A stretch of 64,000 bases of DNA from Coriaria nepalensis (Eukaryota; Streptophyta; Magnoliopsida; Cucurbitales; Coriariaceae), in NCBI GenBank assembly GCA_027186245.1, contig CP114481.1, forward strand, positions 5,998,501 to 6,062,500, read 5' to 3'. Of the stretch, positions 47,723 to 59,990 are shown piece by piece. Within the stretch, counting starts at the first letter, position 1. Every line of letters starts with the position of its first letter. The position numbers were made by a program, and so were the translations under genes. The notes beneath the pieces are model-generated. The model had not been told where the DNA came from. It saw only the letters and a list, made by a program, of their open reading frames with translations, and ran no database searches.

Positions 47723-47748
47723 AGATATTTTTGATCCGCTAAATATCT
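47723..47748. promoter_or_regulatory. Pair of inverted evening elements upstream of LUX
   Basis: 47723-47731 reads AGATATTTT, so the LUX strand carries the full evening element AAAATATCT. Nine bases further, 47741-47748 reads AAATATCT in the opposite direction. They lie about 305-330 bp upstream of the LUX start. Evening elements are bound by CCA1, LHY and RVE proteins and give evening-phased expression, as known for LUX. Confidence 0.72.
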
Positions 47749-48742
47749 TTTCCTCTTTCTCCCAATCCCACTCTCAGATCTACATTTCTATCTATACTCG
47801 CTTTGGAAGGAAGACACGTATCATCGATTTCCTTTTCAGCCAATCACATCTCGACGGGAGAAGATAGGGGTTTGCTGAATCTAAATGGAAAAATTACGGA
47901 TTTAGTCAGCAAATTGCAATCGATATCGAGTGTGTGATTTGATGAGACTCCCCACGTAAGCAAACTGCATGCACTTTTAGAGGTTGTTTTGGTAATTATG
48001 AAAAACCCCATCGAACCGACTTCGATTTATTTTATCAGAGCGGCTGGACCCATAGGGTAAGAGATTATTGGTAGACAGCTGGTATCGTGGAATGATTTAA
48101 GAGAGCAGCACACCATCTAGAGTTCTCATAGAGATTAAGACACGTGTAAAAGTTTAAATCTGACGATCAAGGCTGTAATGAAGATATGAAACATGTGTAC
48201 GTGTACACTATGCCATGTGGATAGGTTCTGGTTCTGTTGTGTTGTTGGGCTTACACCATGAGGATACTGGGCTAAGCATATCCACACCCTGCGGCCCGCT
48301 ATTTGATTTAAGTTTAATTCAATGAGTTCTTTAATTTTTATTCCCATCTTCTTTTTAGTCATTAAATCTGAAAAGAGAAAAACAAAATACAATAAATATT
48401 TTAAAACTCTAAACCTTTTCTGGTATTTAAAAAAAATAAAATTAGAACTTATAGTGGGACCGAAAATTTTATCTACCCTAATTTTTGGTGTTTTCTAAAC
48501 TCTCTTGAATTATTTGCGAGGTAAGGCGCGGTAATCAAATTATTACTTTGGGCTAACCCTCCACATATAAGACATGGCCCAACAGCTTTCAACCCAAATG
48601 GCGGATCGAAGGCCTCTCTGTTTGGGCCTCAACCTTTTATTCTGGACCTGTTTTATTCACTCCGTAAGAGTTGTGTTTTATCGTGGATATGCCTTCTTCT
48701 CCCACTACAGGAGAGAGAGAGAGGGTGGCGGGCAGCTGAACA

Positions 48743-49367
48743 ATGGCTACCACCACATCCATATCTCCATCTTCAACAACTCTCCTCTCCCTTCTTGACC
48801 CAAAACCAAACCCTTTTACTCCAACTCACAGACTATCTCTTTCATTCATCTCACCAATCACAATATCATCCAAAACAAGAAAGATTAATGTTTTTCACCT
48901 CCCACCTCAAAAGCACACTAAAAATGGCCGCACAATTTGGAGATTTCAAGCTTCCACTTCAGAAATTCTGCCTTCAGAAACCACCCCACTTGAAACTTCT
49001 CAGCAGATAGTTTCCAGCGGCGGTGATAGTACAGCCACCGTCATCTCCGCCCTTCTGTTCGTTGCCTTCGTTGGTCTTTCGATTCTCACTGTTGGGGTGA
49101 GCTCACTACTCAGCTGAGTTTCTCTTCAAGATTTGAAGTTTTCTTTATATATATAACATGAGAAAATATTGAAGCTTTAAAATTGTGGTTTTCCAGGTTA
49201 TATATATAGCAGTGACAGATTTCTTGCAGAATAGGGAAAAGGAGAAGTTTGAGAAAGAAGAGAAGGATAAGAAGAAGAGGAAGAGTGGGAAAAAGATGAG
49301 GCAGAGAATGAAGACGGGGCCCAGAGGGTTTGGGCAAAAGATCGAGGAAGATGACGTTGATGATTGA
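48743..49367 (+). CDS. Small plastid-type single-pass membrane protein, function unknown
   Basis: Two exons, 48743-49096 and 49197-49367, with GT-AG borders; 525 nt, 174 residues. The N terminus is rich in Ser/Thr/Pro and poor in acidic residues (M-A-T-T-T-S-I-S-P-S-S-T-T), fitting a chloroplast transit peptide. One hydrophobic segment (V-I-S-A-L-L-F-V-A-F-V-G-L-S-I-L-T-V-G) runs across the intron. A very basic tail (K-K-K-R-K-S-G-K-K-M-R-Q-R) ends in an acidic D-D-V-D-D. I do not recognise the family with certainty. Without splicing the frame ends at 49117 just after the donor, so the intron is needed for the charged tail. Confidence 0.75.
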
Positions 49368-49494
49368 GTAGTAGTAATAATAGTCCATGATTTTCTTCAT
49401 TTCAATCTTTCTTGTGGCAACTGATTTTTGTACTAGATGTAAAATTTCTGTTCTCTTACTTTCAAGAGACTATATATAAACTGACATGGGTTTA

Positions 49495-49534
49495 GCTTAT
49501 TCGCTTATTCGCTTATTCGCTTATTCGCTTATTC
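49495..49534 (+). repeat. Minisatellite (GCTTATTC)5
   Basis: Five perfect 8-bp units just downstream of the preceding gene, about 130 bp after its stop and probably at or beyond the transcript end. Confidence 0.95.
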
Positions 49535-50131
49535 GATGAAACTATAAAATGATGTAATGAGTATATTGGGATGGATGTTTAGTATCATTTATATTGATCA
49601 ATCATATCATATAGGCTCGGTAGCCTCGTGTCGGACTTCCAATAGCTTCAATTTGAATGATCTAGAGCATGCCGCCGTATCCTATCAAAAAGCCAAGCCG
49701 GACAATCAAACCTAAGATTGGGTATAAAGAAAAAGTCAATTATCATACATCAAAGAAAATTACAAGCTTTCTCCATCTAAGAAAACATGAACAGCTCTCA
49801 ACATCGCAAATTTTTACAGTCACGCATACATAGAATAACTAACCAGCTTCTGTCTCTCTGTTCAATCCATTTTATACACCCTTTTTAAGATATTTGTAGA
49901 TTATAATCCATCTTATCTCCTCTACAAAAGGGGATCAGGTGTGTACTTCTATGTATAAAAAAAAGCTTTTAATAGAAAAACTACGTAATGTACAGTTTTA
50001 CAGCACAAGCGGAAAACTTTATTTTTTTCATAGGCTCGTGCGTCTCCGATAAAGAAAAGAAAAGAAAAGGAATAGATAAAGCGAGGAAGCTCATACTAGC
50101 CTCAGTTAGCTGTACAAACAACTTTTATTTC
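49535..50131. other. Convergent spacer
   Basis: 3' flanks of the small membrane protein gene and of the Pumilio gene. No gene recognised. Confidence 0.4.
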
Positions 50132-53100
50132 CTAAGCAACCAAAGCCGGGTGCAGATACTGAGCAGCGATTCTCCTTTCTGCAAAACAATTGAATGAGTC
50201 CTATAAGAGAGACGTTTATAAACTTAACAAATATCCGAAAAAGGTTTTAATGGTGTTGTAATATAATATACTGTAGCATAATATACCCCCAGCTGCAACA
50301 AGTTTCTCTACACGAGCAACGATATGCTTTCCGTATGTATATTTCTTCAACGCATTCAGATGAACCTTGATTCGGGAAAGAATTAACTCCCTTTGTTGGT
50401 CGTCACATGTCTCGAGCACTTTTTGTACAACATAGTTTGCAAACTGATCTTTCATCATTGCCTAATCACACCGGGATAAGAAAGGGGAAGTATAAGAATA
50501 TCATAAGTAGTATAGTGCCCAAGAAATCACAAATCAAAAGAGACGAACCTGAAGGGGCTCGTTTTCATCAGTCGTGCCAAGCATCTCACTCACAAGAAGT
50601 TGGCGTTCAGCAGGACCCCCAAAAGTCAAGCATTTTTCCACGACATTTGAAGCAAACTTCTGTTGACTCATTTGAACTATTTTTCCAGCTAATTCCTTGA
50701 TGATGAAAGATCGCTCGTCAGGTTTTCCATGCTCCAGTACATGCTGTTAAATAGGATGAAGATAAACAATTAACTAAGAAAAAACTAAACGGTCTTGAAT
50801 TCAAGAACATAGTATTGGAATTCATAATTGAGATGAGTAAAAGAAGAGTATGAACCTGAACAACATAATTGCCATATTGATCTTGTGCCAACATGCTAAC
50901 AGATCCTAAAATCTCTTCCATCACTTTACTCTGTGTTTCTGGGTCCTTGCAGTGTTCTAGCACTCTCTGTTACAAAGAAAACATTTCTGGTTTTTTTTTT
51001 TTTTCCCTTCAAGGTTTCTAGAAAACTTAAAGAGAATAAGAGAAGAGGAACAGGGAGAGCTCACCTGTATGACACGGCACCCATACGGATGGGTTGACAG
51101 GGTGACGACTTGACCGAAAAATGTAGAGATAATAAAACGAACTGAATCTTCGGGAACACATTCTATACACTTTTGGATGACATGGTTCCCATTCTGATCA
51201 CGAATGCAGCGCATGATATGTCCATCAAGCTCTTCAACCATTATTATTTTCTGGTCCAAATCAACAACCTCAATTGCCTGAAGAATTTGTATAGATCATT
51301 AGTGGTCAATAACCAGCTCGAACAACAATCACAGCATTACAATTTACCATATTACTAGTCCAGTTCTAAGTTACCTTCTGAATAACCCGACAGCCATACA
51401 TCTGAAGGCTAAGTGTTAGGACATGACTAAAAAGCTTATTGGCCAATTCCCTTCTCTGAGAAGGAAGTCCATGCTCAAAAAACTACACACCAATACCAAT
51501 CATCAGAGATGCATATTGTACAAGCCACTAAATAATACCAAAAACACTACAAGCAAGCAACAGTGATATTATTACTCACCTTCTGAATCACATAATTACC
51601 AAAAACATCAGTCATCAATGCAAGGGCTTGAGGCATAATTTCTTGATAAACCATGGCTTTCTCCTCTACCGTGGCTGTTTCAAGTTTTTGTTGGATGAAT
51701 CGGCTTCCATACTGATCAGTGCTGCTCAGAGTTAAAGGAAAAAAAAAAAACTTTTACTATAAAATCAGAAGATTAAAACTACACACAATGTGATTGAAAG
51801 GAAGCAGTAATACCTGAACTCATCAACTTGACCGGCAATCTCAGAAAGTTCAAAGCTCTTAATTTTGTTGCTCTTAAACTCCTCCAATAGAGAAGAAGCA
51901 AAGCTTTCCTCCATTTTATACCCAGAATCCAGGTGCCATTGCCCCATACCCCCAGCTAAATTACTCATACCAGAAGGAAACCGCATATTAAGATCGTTGT
52001 GCCTAATAGGACTACCAGGAGAATTAGAAAGAATAGGACTTGCCATTGGGCTTCTAGGATAAGACATACCGACCCCACCATAAGCAGGATTTCCCGTATA
52101 ACCATGATGATTAGAAAAAGCAGATTTACCATTCAATGGGGCATCGTACTGTGTCTTTTGAGGTGATAAAAGAGCTCCAATATAAGCTTTCTGAAGTTCA
52201 AGTAGGTTTGCATATTGATTGCCTAAATAATTCCTATCCATAGATGGATCATTAAGAGCAGCAAGTTGTGCTGCAACATATTCGGGTGATCTCAAGTACT
52301 GAAAACTAATTGGATCAACAAAAGGCACCTGAAGAGAATCTCCTGCCATCTGGCTTCCCATTCTACCAAGATTCTGAGATTCAGATCCAACGGCTCCCAG
52401 GCTTGGTCGAGAAGACAGATTCCCTCCAAGAACTCCTCCTGCGTCCAAACTAGTAAGCCCCAACACTGATGCTTGAGCAAGTGATGGATTATTAATGGAA
52501 CGCCCACCAAAGTCGATTGTAGGAAATGATGTGTTGGCACCTTCTAAGGACTGATACTGGGACCCACCGTTAAGAGGGTATCTAGGTGATCCTTTTAAGT
52601 ATGAGTTAGCAGGCAGAGCAGAATACTGTTGCGGTCTATGACTATCCATGGATTCAGACTTATTTGCAAATGAATTTTTCATTATAAAATTATTACCACC
52701 TTGTAAGCCTAGAAGATAATTCCGGTTAATCTCGCTCTCATGTTCAATTTGAGATGAAAAATAAATTTCATCATCCGTTAAGCCATTAGCCAACAGGTTC
52801 ATACCGGAAAAAGCAGACACCAGATTGGGAGACTCATTATACGAGTTTGGGCTTGGAATGGTTCTCTTCTCTACAGCGCCAACTCTTCCACCTCCAATAG
52901 GAGGGCAACTGGGAGCTCTTGCGACAAGTTGAGGGTCAGGAGTGTTCCCCCTTGACAGCGAAGCACCTAGTACTGCAGCATATGAAAATGAAGAAGCTGG
53001 AGCAATACTTTGGACTGTAGACAGCCCAGTACCATTTGAATTGGACTGTATGGCATTAGAGCTAGCCAAGTTAAGATGCAGTTGGGTGTGTTCAGATTCA

Positions 53101-53935
53101 TTAGAGCCTATAGTCCCAACATTTTCATTAAAGGCATTTCGGCTAGTTGGGCGAGAAGGAAGACCTGTCATAGGAGTTGATCGCCCCATGTCATCCTGCA
53201 TAGGTACACTTTGAATTATTCAAACTAGAACGCAGAAAATACTAGTCTTTTAGCTCAATTTATCACTACAGAATGATGACTATGAATGATGATAAATGCT
53301 TGAACTATCCTCAATAGATAAATAATAATAATAACAATAATAAGGACTAGGCATGGGACAAGATAAGAAAGAAGATGAATCACCTGAAAGATTTCAGCAA
53401 GACTCTTTTGTTTGCTACCAAGTCCTAAACCCGGCAAACCGATCAATCCATCCTCACCCCACTCGGTCGATCCACGTGTTCTTTCAGCCTCAATTTCTTG
53501 TTTTCTTGAAGTAAACCCAGGAGGCATAGAAAACAATGAACTTCCTCCTCCATTAACTCTTTGTGCAGACCTCCAGTCCTCTTTCGACATGGAAGGAGGT
53601 GGAAGCCGAGGATTCAGATTAGCGTTCGAATAATAGTAAGATAAATAAGCTGGATCAGACCTAACCTCCTCAGAAACAAAGCCGTTTCCATTCTTAGAGT
53701 CTGAAACTACAGTTCCACCACGATGGCCACCAAACAGTCCTCCAACGGCAGTTAGAGAACCCTCAACAGTAGGCGGCGCTGATCCACTTCTATACAGACT
53801 AAGCTCGCGCTCAATTTCATCGGCTTCTTCTTGCTGACGCTGCTCTTGGAGCAGTAACCCTATCTCCCCCGAGTCATCATCGAATGATCCCTCATTGGTA
53901 CCAACCATCGGTCTTCTTCCCATCTCAGATATCAT
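50132..53935 (-). CDS. Pumilio (PUF) RNA-binding protein, APUM1-4 group
   Basis: Nine exons: 53935-53384, 53195-51814, 51724-51580, 51482-51375, 51277-51065, 50966-50856, 50743-50549, 50461-50287, 50178-50132. They total 2928 nt, 975 residues; Arabidopsis APUM1-3 are 960-975. PUF proteins bind UGUA-type elements in mRNA 3' ends and repress translation or stability in the cytoplasm. The first two exons encode a long low-complexity N-terminal part including the plant NABP-type region ([10 protein letters not shown]). Exons 3-9 encode eight PUM repeats, beginning [16 protein letters not shown]. Later ones have [14 protein letters not shown] and D-Q-Y-G-N-Y-V-V-Q cores. The end is E-R-R-I-A-A-Q-Y. 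The start M-I-S-E-M fits the family, where Met5 is also possible. Confidence 0.94.
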
Positions 53936-55089
53936 TTTTTTCTTCTTCTTCTTTCTCTCAAACCCTCGAATCGATCATCGCCTCGCCTTTCCCCCTTTTC
54001 AAAAACTCGAACTGATAATCATCGTTAACGAAAAATCCAAACTTTAATGCAAAAAGAAAAAAAAATCCAGTCACTGCAACTTCTGAATACTTACTCTAAA
54101 CTGACTGAAACCAAAAATTGTTCTTCCATTCAAACTGTACACAGAGAGCAATATATTATCTTGCACTGTAATTGGGTTCATGAATTTATAAGCAGAATAT
54201 TCTCGTCGACATGTCCTAACAGAACGAACGAGGAGAGAGAGAGAGAGAGAGAGGGGTACGGATTAGTGAAGTAAAAATCCGGCGGCGATTCGCTGGATTG
54301 CAAGAAGAAGAAGCTCAACCCGTTTTAGGGTTTTATTCCAAAACTAAGCAGGTGGGTGTTTTTTTTATTAATTAAGGGAATTTCTTAAGATATCTGATTG
54401 AGCTGCCTCTTTTTTTTTTTTTGGGTACTTACGTTGTTTTTTTCTAGAAGGAAAAAACACGTCAGCTTCTTAGATTTTGCTTACTTTCCTTTTATTAATT
54501 TCCACTTTTTTTTTTTTAATTAATTATAAATTTTAGGGGATGAATTATACTCATAATAATATTAAATAAATTTAATAATATAATTTTAAATATTACGCAA
54601 GAATCCTTTATTCATATTTTCTTCCCATATAATTAGATATTCTCAAAGATAATATTTTGAATATATATAATTATTAAATAAATTAAAAATAATAATAAAT
54701 TTATATTTGGATCAGAAACTTTATTGGAACTTACAATTTTTATTCAATCTGTTGTGGGTGTTTTTTTTTTTTTTTTTTAATAAAACTTTTCTATATATAA
54801 ATAAAAATAAATAAAAATAAAATATAGATAGAAGTGGGTTATTCATGAGAATTGAATAAAAATTGATGTGTGGTAAAATTTAGTAATTAGCTATCTTTAG
54901 GATAGTCCATAGTATCTATAGATTGATTCCCTATTTATGGGAAGTGTATGTATTAGCTCAACTTAGAGCAAACCCTAGAAAGTAGATAGTTATTAATTGC
55001 ATCTGATATATTTGCCAAACTTATAGTTACCTTCATGACATATTAATTTATAAGATTTTTACTTCCGTTTTTATTAATTTATTATTATT
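53936..55089. other. Pumilio promoter and AT-rich intergenic DNA
   Basis: Upstream of the Pumilio start there is a CTT-rich leader and a GA microsatellite (54233-54253). Beyond 54360 the DNA is AT-rich with long T runs. No gene seen. Confidence 0.45.
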
Positions 55090-56141
55090 ACACTCAATTG
55101 ATTTACTTCTGAAGCCGATACTGAATTGATAAAGTTGTTTACAAATGCCGGTATCATGATCAGTACAACATTTCAGTTGATGGGGAATGGAAGTGGTGGT
55201 ATAGAAAATTTGGGATTTACTGCTAAAGACATGTACAATCATGTCAACAATATGAAGATGAACACTTTAAATAATGGAGATGCTACTTAGTCTTGTTGAG
55301 TACTTAACTGGTTATGCACATGAAGATTAAAATGTCTTTTTGGAAGATGGAATGACTAATCTATTTTGACGGGATAGTAAATCGATCACTAATCGATTAT
55401 GATTGTTTTGCGGATACGATTGTTTTGACACAACTTATAGAACAAATAAGTTCAACCTAATATATACCCCATTTTTTTGTGTTAACTACCGTTAACAAAA
55501 TGTCATTGTTGAATGTGTATTCATACTGAATGAAATAGATGCTAATTTCGAATAGCTATTCAACACATTCTTAACTTTTATGAATAGTAAAGTTCCGAAT
55601 ATTTTTTAAACTGATCAAGATACAACTATGACTAAATCAATAAAAAACGACACAACATTATTCGTAAAATGTTGTGTCGCCGGCATATTTCAAAGAATGC
55701 ACCTTCATATTTGGGCTCATTGAAATTTATAATTTCAAAATTGGTTAAAAGATGTTTGTGGGCTCATAAAAGATGTTTATGAGTTCCTTTCAAAAGTTGC
55801 TTGCCACGCGGCTTGGCAATGAAGTAACTTTGGATTTTAATGATTCGAAAAATATGATATCATATCATGAAAGTAGCATTATGAGGCATGCAGCTACAAA
55901 ATACACTCACAAGTTATATAGTATGCTTCTAAGGGAGTTTGAAATTAGAGTCTACATGTTGAACTTTGAAATGTCAATTCCTCAAATTAGATCTTTATGC
56001 ATTTTCGAAATAACCTCAAGAGAAAGAAAAGAGAATCTCCATCTTGTCACTCTTAAAATGGCCTCAAGAAAAACAAAGAAATACTTGAATTTTGATCTCA
56101 TTTACCCAACAACCATGGATATAGTGAAAGATGAAGAATGA
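55090..56141 (+). pseudogene. FAR1-related / Mutator-like transposase pseudogene
   Basis: Stretches of the plus strand read, across frames, G-F-T-A-K-D-M-Y-N-H (about 55211-55240), F/V-D-T-T-Y-R-T-N-K-F-N (55424-55460), Q-N-V-I-V-E-C-V-F and T-D-Q-D-T-T-M (about 55610-55632). Then come L-S-K-V-A-C-H-A-A-W and M-R-H-A-A-T-K-Y-T-H-K-L-Y-S-M (about 55881-55925). This order matches FAR1/FHY3-related proteins derived from MULE transposases, including two positions of the acidic catalytic triad (D-T-T-Y and T-D-Q-D). Many stops and frameshifts are present. Terminal inverted repeats were not found, so it may be a dead FRS gene or a dead transposon. Confidence 0.75.
55648..55679. repeat. Perfect 12-bp inverted repeat inside the FAR1-like relic
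   Basis: CGACACAACATT (55648-55659) and its exact reverse complement AATGTTGTGTCG (55668-55679) are separated by 8 bases, so RNA or single-stranded DNA could form a hairpin. It sits where the transposase-like frame is disrupted. Confidence 0.8.
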
Positions 56142-57320
56142 AGGAATTTTAAGAGGTCAAGATTCAAATTTCGTGAAATTTTTCGAAGCAAAAACGTGAA
56201 CTTTTGAATACGAAAATATAATCTAACCAAAGAATCAAAAATTTTCAAGAATATATGAGTTAGTATCAACAAAAACACACCGTTTTTTAGATTTGGTCCG
56301 TACATATAAACGAAAGGCCCATATGACTACATCAACCTATATTTTCTCATGAATCAAGAATCCAGTGGTTGCGCTGCAGCCAAAAAGACGCCCTTCAAGT
56401 AATATGTCGGCTACCCCCGTTTCTTCGATGGATACAACGAACTACATGTCGTCTAATTTGTACAGACACTGCCTATCTAGCATCAGCTGATTCACATCTT
56501 CTATTTGGTCATTTTCAATGATACAAATTAGCCATAAACTAGGATGTATCCTTTTAGGATTAGAGTACTAGTATCTGGTTCTTTAAAGTTGTATTAATTT
56601 TAATTAATTTTAATTAATTATATTTAACTTAATTTCTTATATCTGGTTCTATATTTTATTATATTATATATATTAATTAAATATTACTTTTAATCAAAAT
56701 TAAACATGATGTATGACTTTTTATTATGATTTTTGCTCAGATTTTTTGCAGTTATAACTAATAAGGGGTTTTAAAAAACCAGATACTAATGCTCTAAGAC
56801 ATTTATGAATGTCTAATAAAACTATATATTTTCTCGATACGCAGGAGTTGATGTGCGGTGTAAATGAGAAGCCGAAACAGAGAGCCCATTAATCCAAGTT
56901 CCAACCTTAATTCTCATGACTTGCTCTTGGTCTTTTAGCAACCAAAATGAAAGCTCAGTTGCAAGTTGACAATCGATGTAGGAGAAGAAAAAAAACACAT
57001 TTTAGTGGTGAAAACTAAATAGTAGATGACAATGACAAGACCAAAAGAAAGGGCAGGTGCACAGTAAGACCCAAGTGGGAATCAAATTAGTGTTTGGTGG
57101 GCATGTGTGATCATTCCCTAAAGGAAAGGGCAAAGTCAAGTGATAAATGAAAAGCATGATGTTATAGACCTCTGATGATGAAGTCTCCCTCGGCTAGCAT
57201 ATTTATGAGATAGGTGAGATTTAAATGTTGGAATGAAAACTCTACTCCGTTGAAAGTAAGGTCAATATCCCTCCGCATACAGAGGTCCACTACCATGGCC
57301 AGACCTTGTTCATTTTGGAC
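56142..57320. other. Intergenic region between FAR1-like relic and LINE
   Basis: AT-rich with TTAATT repetitions around 56590-56640. No conserved coding signal recognised. A 64-codon minus-strand open frame at 57162-57356 shows no family resemblance I can support. Confidence 0.4.
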
Positions 57321-57329
57321 CCGGATATT

Positions 57330-59990
57330 TCTGCTCACATCTCTATTTATGCTCACACCCGGACGAAGAGAAACTGGTTCTTTGGTCTTCTCTTTGTTCT
57401 TTTAAGTCTATTGAGGAATCTCCTTGGATTATCATGGGTGACTTTAATTTCAAGAGATTTTATTCGGAAAAACTTGGAGGTCATGTCTTAGGTACTAGAA
57501 GTATGGAAGATTTCATTAAGTATTTTTATGATTTGAATATTGATGATCTTATTTTTGGGTAGTTTTCTTTCTCTTGGGCTAAATCGGATTAGAATAACCC
57601 AAATGTTATTCTTAAGAAGCTTAATAAGGCCATCGCTAACACTCATTGGAATGATCTCTTTTCTAATTTTTGAGTCTTATTTCTTCCTCCGGGTGTGTTG
57701 GATCATAGCTCTTTTTATTGTTTCATGTCTCTTTGATGTTAAAAGATTTAAAACTTTTTTTAAAATTCTTCGATACTTGGATGGACCATGATAGCTTTAT
57801 GCCTATTTTATCTTCGGCTTGGAATGTAGATATCTTCAAGAATCCTCTTTTTAGGCTTGCTTACAAGCAAGCTTAAAGGGCTTAAGAGTAAGCTTAGATC
57901 CTTTAATAAGTCTATTTTCAAGAATGTAAATATTGAGTTCGAAGAAGCTCGTTCTACTCTAGTGCATCTCCAATGCATTAATCAGTCTCATCTATCTTAT
58001 TTGGATTCTATTCGGCTTAAGCATGAGGCTCTCTTAAGTTCCTCTCTCTTTATAGAATTGATGAAAATATGTCTAAGAAAAAGTCTAAAGTGAAGTGGCT
58101 CAATCTGGTGATCAAAATAACAACTACTTCTATACGATGATTAAGCAAAGAATGAATAGGTCTAAAGCGGTGATTATTACTAAGAATGATACGAGTATTA
58201 TTGATGATTATTAGCAATTCAAAAACAAAGTTTTTCATCATTTTAAGCCTATTTTCTCTTCTTCCTTGGTTTCTCTCCCGCCCTTGGATTTGGTCACTCC
58301 CTCTAATGTCATTTCTTCCCATCTTGATGTGGGTAGCCATAATGTCCTCATCGATGTAATTAGTGATAATGAGATTTTAAAAAAAAAAAAGCCCTCTTAG
58401 ATATCAAAGCTAGCAAGGCTCCAGGTTTGGATGGCTTCTCTTTGTGTTTCTTCCATAGGTGTTGTCATTTGGGCCGTATATCATTAATGTATCCAATATT
58501 TTTTCCGGCATGGTATTCTTCTTAAAGATGTAAATATCATTGTTATTTCTCTTATTTCAAAAGTCTCCCCTCCTTTTCTTTCAGATTTTAGGCTCATTTC
58601 TTATTGTAATACAATCTACAAGTGTATCTCCAAGATCTTAAGTAAGAGACTTATTGTGGTTCTTGATAGCTTGGTTAGTAAGAATCAATAGGTTTTTATT
58701 AAGGAGAGGAGGATTAGCGACAATATTCTTTTCTCTCAAGAGTTCTTGCATTGTTTTTATCTTTGTAAGAGTTCTTAGAACTATATTTTTAAAATTTCTT
58801 ATGATATGACATAATAATTGGTTAGGATTTTCTTAAAAAAGTCTTAAAGGCTATGAATTTTTCTTCGATTTTTATTATTGGATTATATATTATATCACGA
58901 TTGCCTCTTTTTCAATTTTCCTTAGTGGGGAACTTAGGGGGTTTTTTAGGAGTGGTAGGGGCTTTAGGCAAGGTTATCCTATTTCTCCTTACCTCTTTGC
59001 TCTTTGCATAGAGGTGTGTTCCGACCTTCTCAACAACTTGGATAATGATGCTCATTTGGGTTTCCATACCTAGTGCTAGATAAAAGATTACTCATTTTTA
59101 TTTGTGAATGATCTCATGGGGTCGGCCTTGGCTATTCATGATGCTCTCTCTAAGTTTGCTTCCCTCTTAGGCCTTATTCCTAAGCCTTCTAAGAGCAACA
59201 TCTTCTTTGGGAATGTGGAAGAAGTTTCTAATATAGAGATTTTGACTATTATCTCGGTCTTTCCCTTCCCCCCTTACCATTGCTTGGTAGGAAGTCCAAG
59301 ATCGCATTCCTTCTCCCTTGAGCCCTAGTTTCTACAAGGTCGGATCTTTTCTCTTGGGTGCATAGCAATTTGGGTTTTCTATTTTGAAAGCTTTGGATCA
59401 TTTATGGGTTAAGAGTTCATTTGTTTCTTGGTTTAAAATCATTTCAGTTAAAGGTTGTATTCCTAAGTTTGCTTTCATTGCTTGGATTTCCATACTTATT
59501 CGTCTCTCTACCTAAGATTGTAGTTTTTTTTTTAATTTTTTTTTTATGGAAGGTGTAGTTGCAATGCTTGTCTCATTTGCCTTCGTTGTGAAGAGACTAG
59601 GAATCATATTCTTGGAGATTGCTCTTATTTCATGTCTATTTAGAATGGTTTGCATTATATTTTTAGGCCGCCGAATCCTCTCCTCTCTTGGGACTCTCAA
59701 CTTGATTGGTTAATGTCTAAAGTTGGCATTAGCTTTTCCGATAAAAATTTTATTCATCTCCTTCTCTGCTTTCATTTCCTATATTTATCTATAATTATAT
59801 TGACTACTCTCAAGCATAAAGTGACTCACTTGCTCTCTCATTTGCTTTCTACTACTAATAGAGATGAAATCACTTCTATAAATTTTCCTTTATTGGCTTG
59901 TTTGGCCTTGTGGGGGTAAAGCTCCCTTTGTCAACTCCTTTGGGTATGCCCATTGTTCTTTTGTAATATATTTTGTATTCAATGTGCGAC
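57330..59990 (+). mobile_element. LINE (L1-type) non-LTR retrotransposon relic
   Basis: The plus strand in shifting frames gives the endonuclease W-I-I-M-G-D-F-N-F (57425-57451) and L-P-P-G-V-L-D-H-S (57684-57710). Next is the pre-RT K-V-K-W-L-N-L-G-D-type segment (58090-58115), then K-A-P-G-L-D-G-F and F-R-L-I-S-Y-C-N of the reverse transcriptase. R-Q-G-Y-P-I-S-P-Y-L-F follows (about 58965-58997), with the catalytic F-A-D-D position reading F-V-N-D. Zinc-finger-type sequence is near 59560-59760. Numerous stops make it inactive. No clear poly-A tail or target duplication could be fixed; the 3' end near 59990 is approximate. Confidence 0.85.

Larger units (their letters stand above)
47419..48742. 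other. Divergent promoter region of LUX and the plastid membrane protein gene
   Basis: No coding sequence is supported. Besides the evening elements there is a G-box CACGTG at 48141-48146 and GGCCCAA-type motifs near 48575 (ATGGCCCAACAG). A GA tract occurs at 48710-48723, just before the downstream gene. Confidence 0.5.

Noticed and set aside
49495..49534. CRISPR-like direct repeats
   Set aside because: Units are 8 bp with no spacers, in a plant nuclear context. It is a minisatellite.
57162..57356. 64-codon minus-strand open frame
   Set aside because: No recognisable domain, no splice partners, and it overlaps the start of a LINE relic on the other strand.
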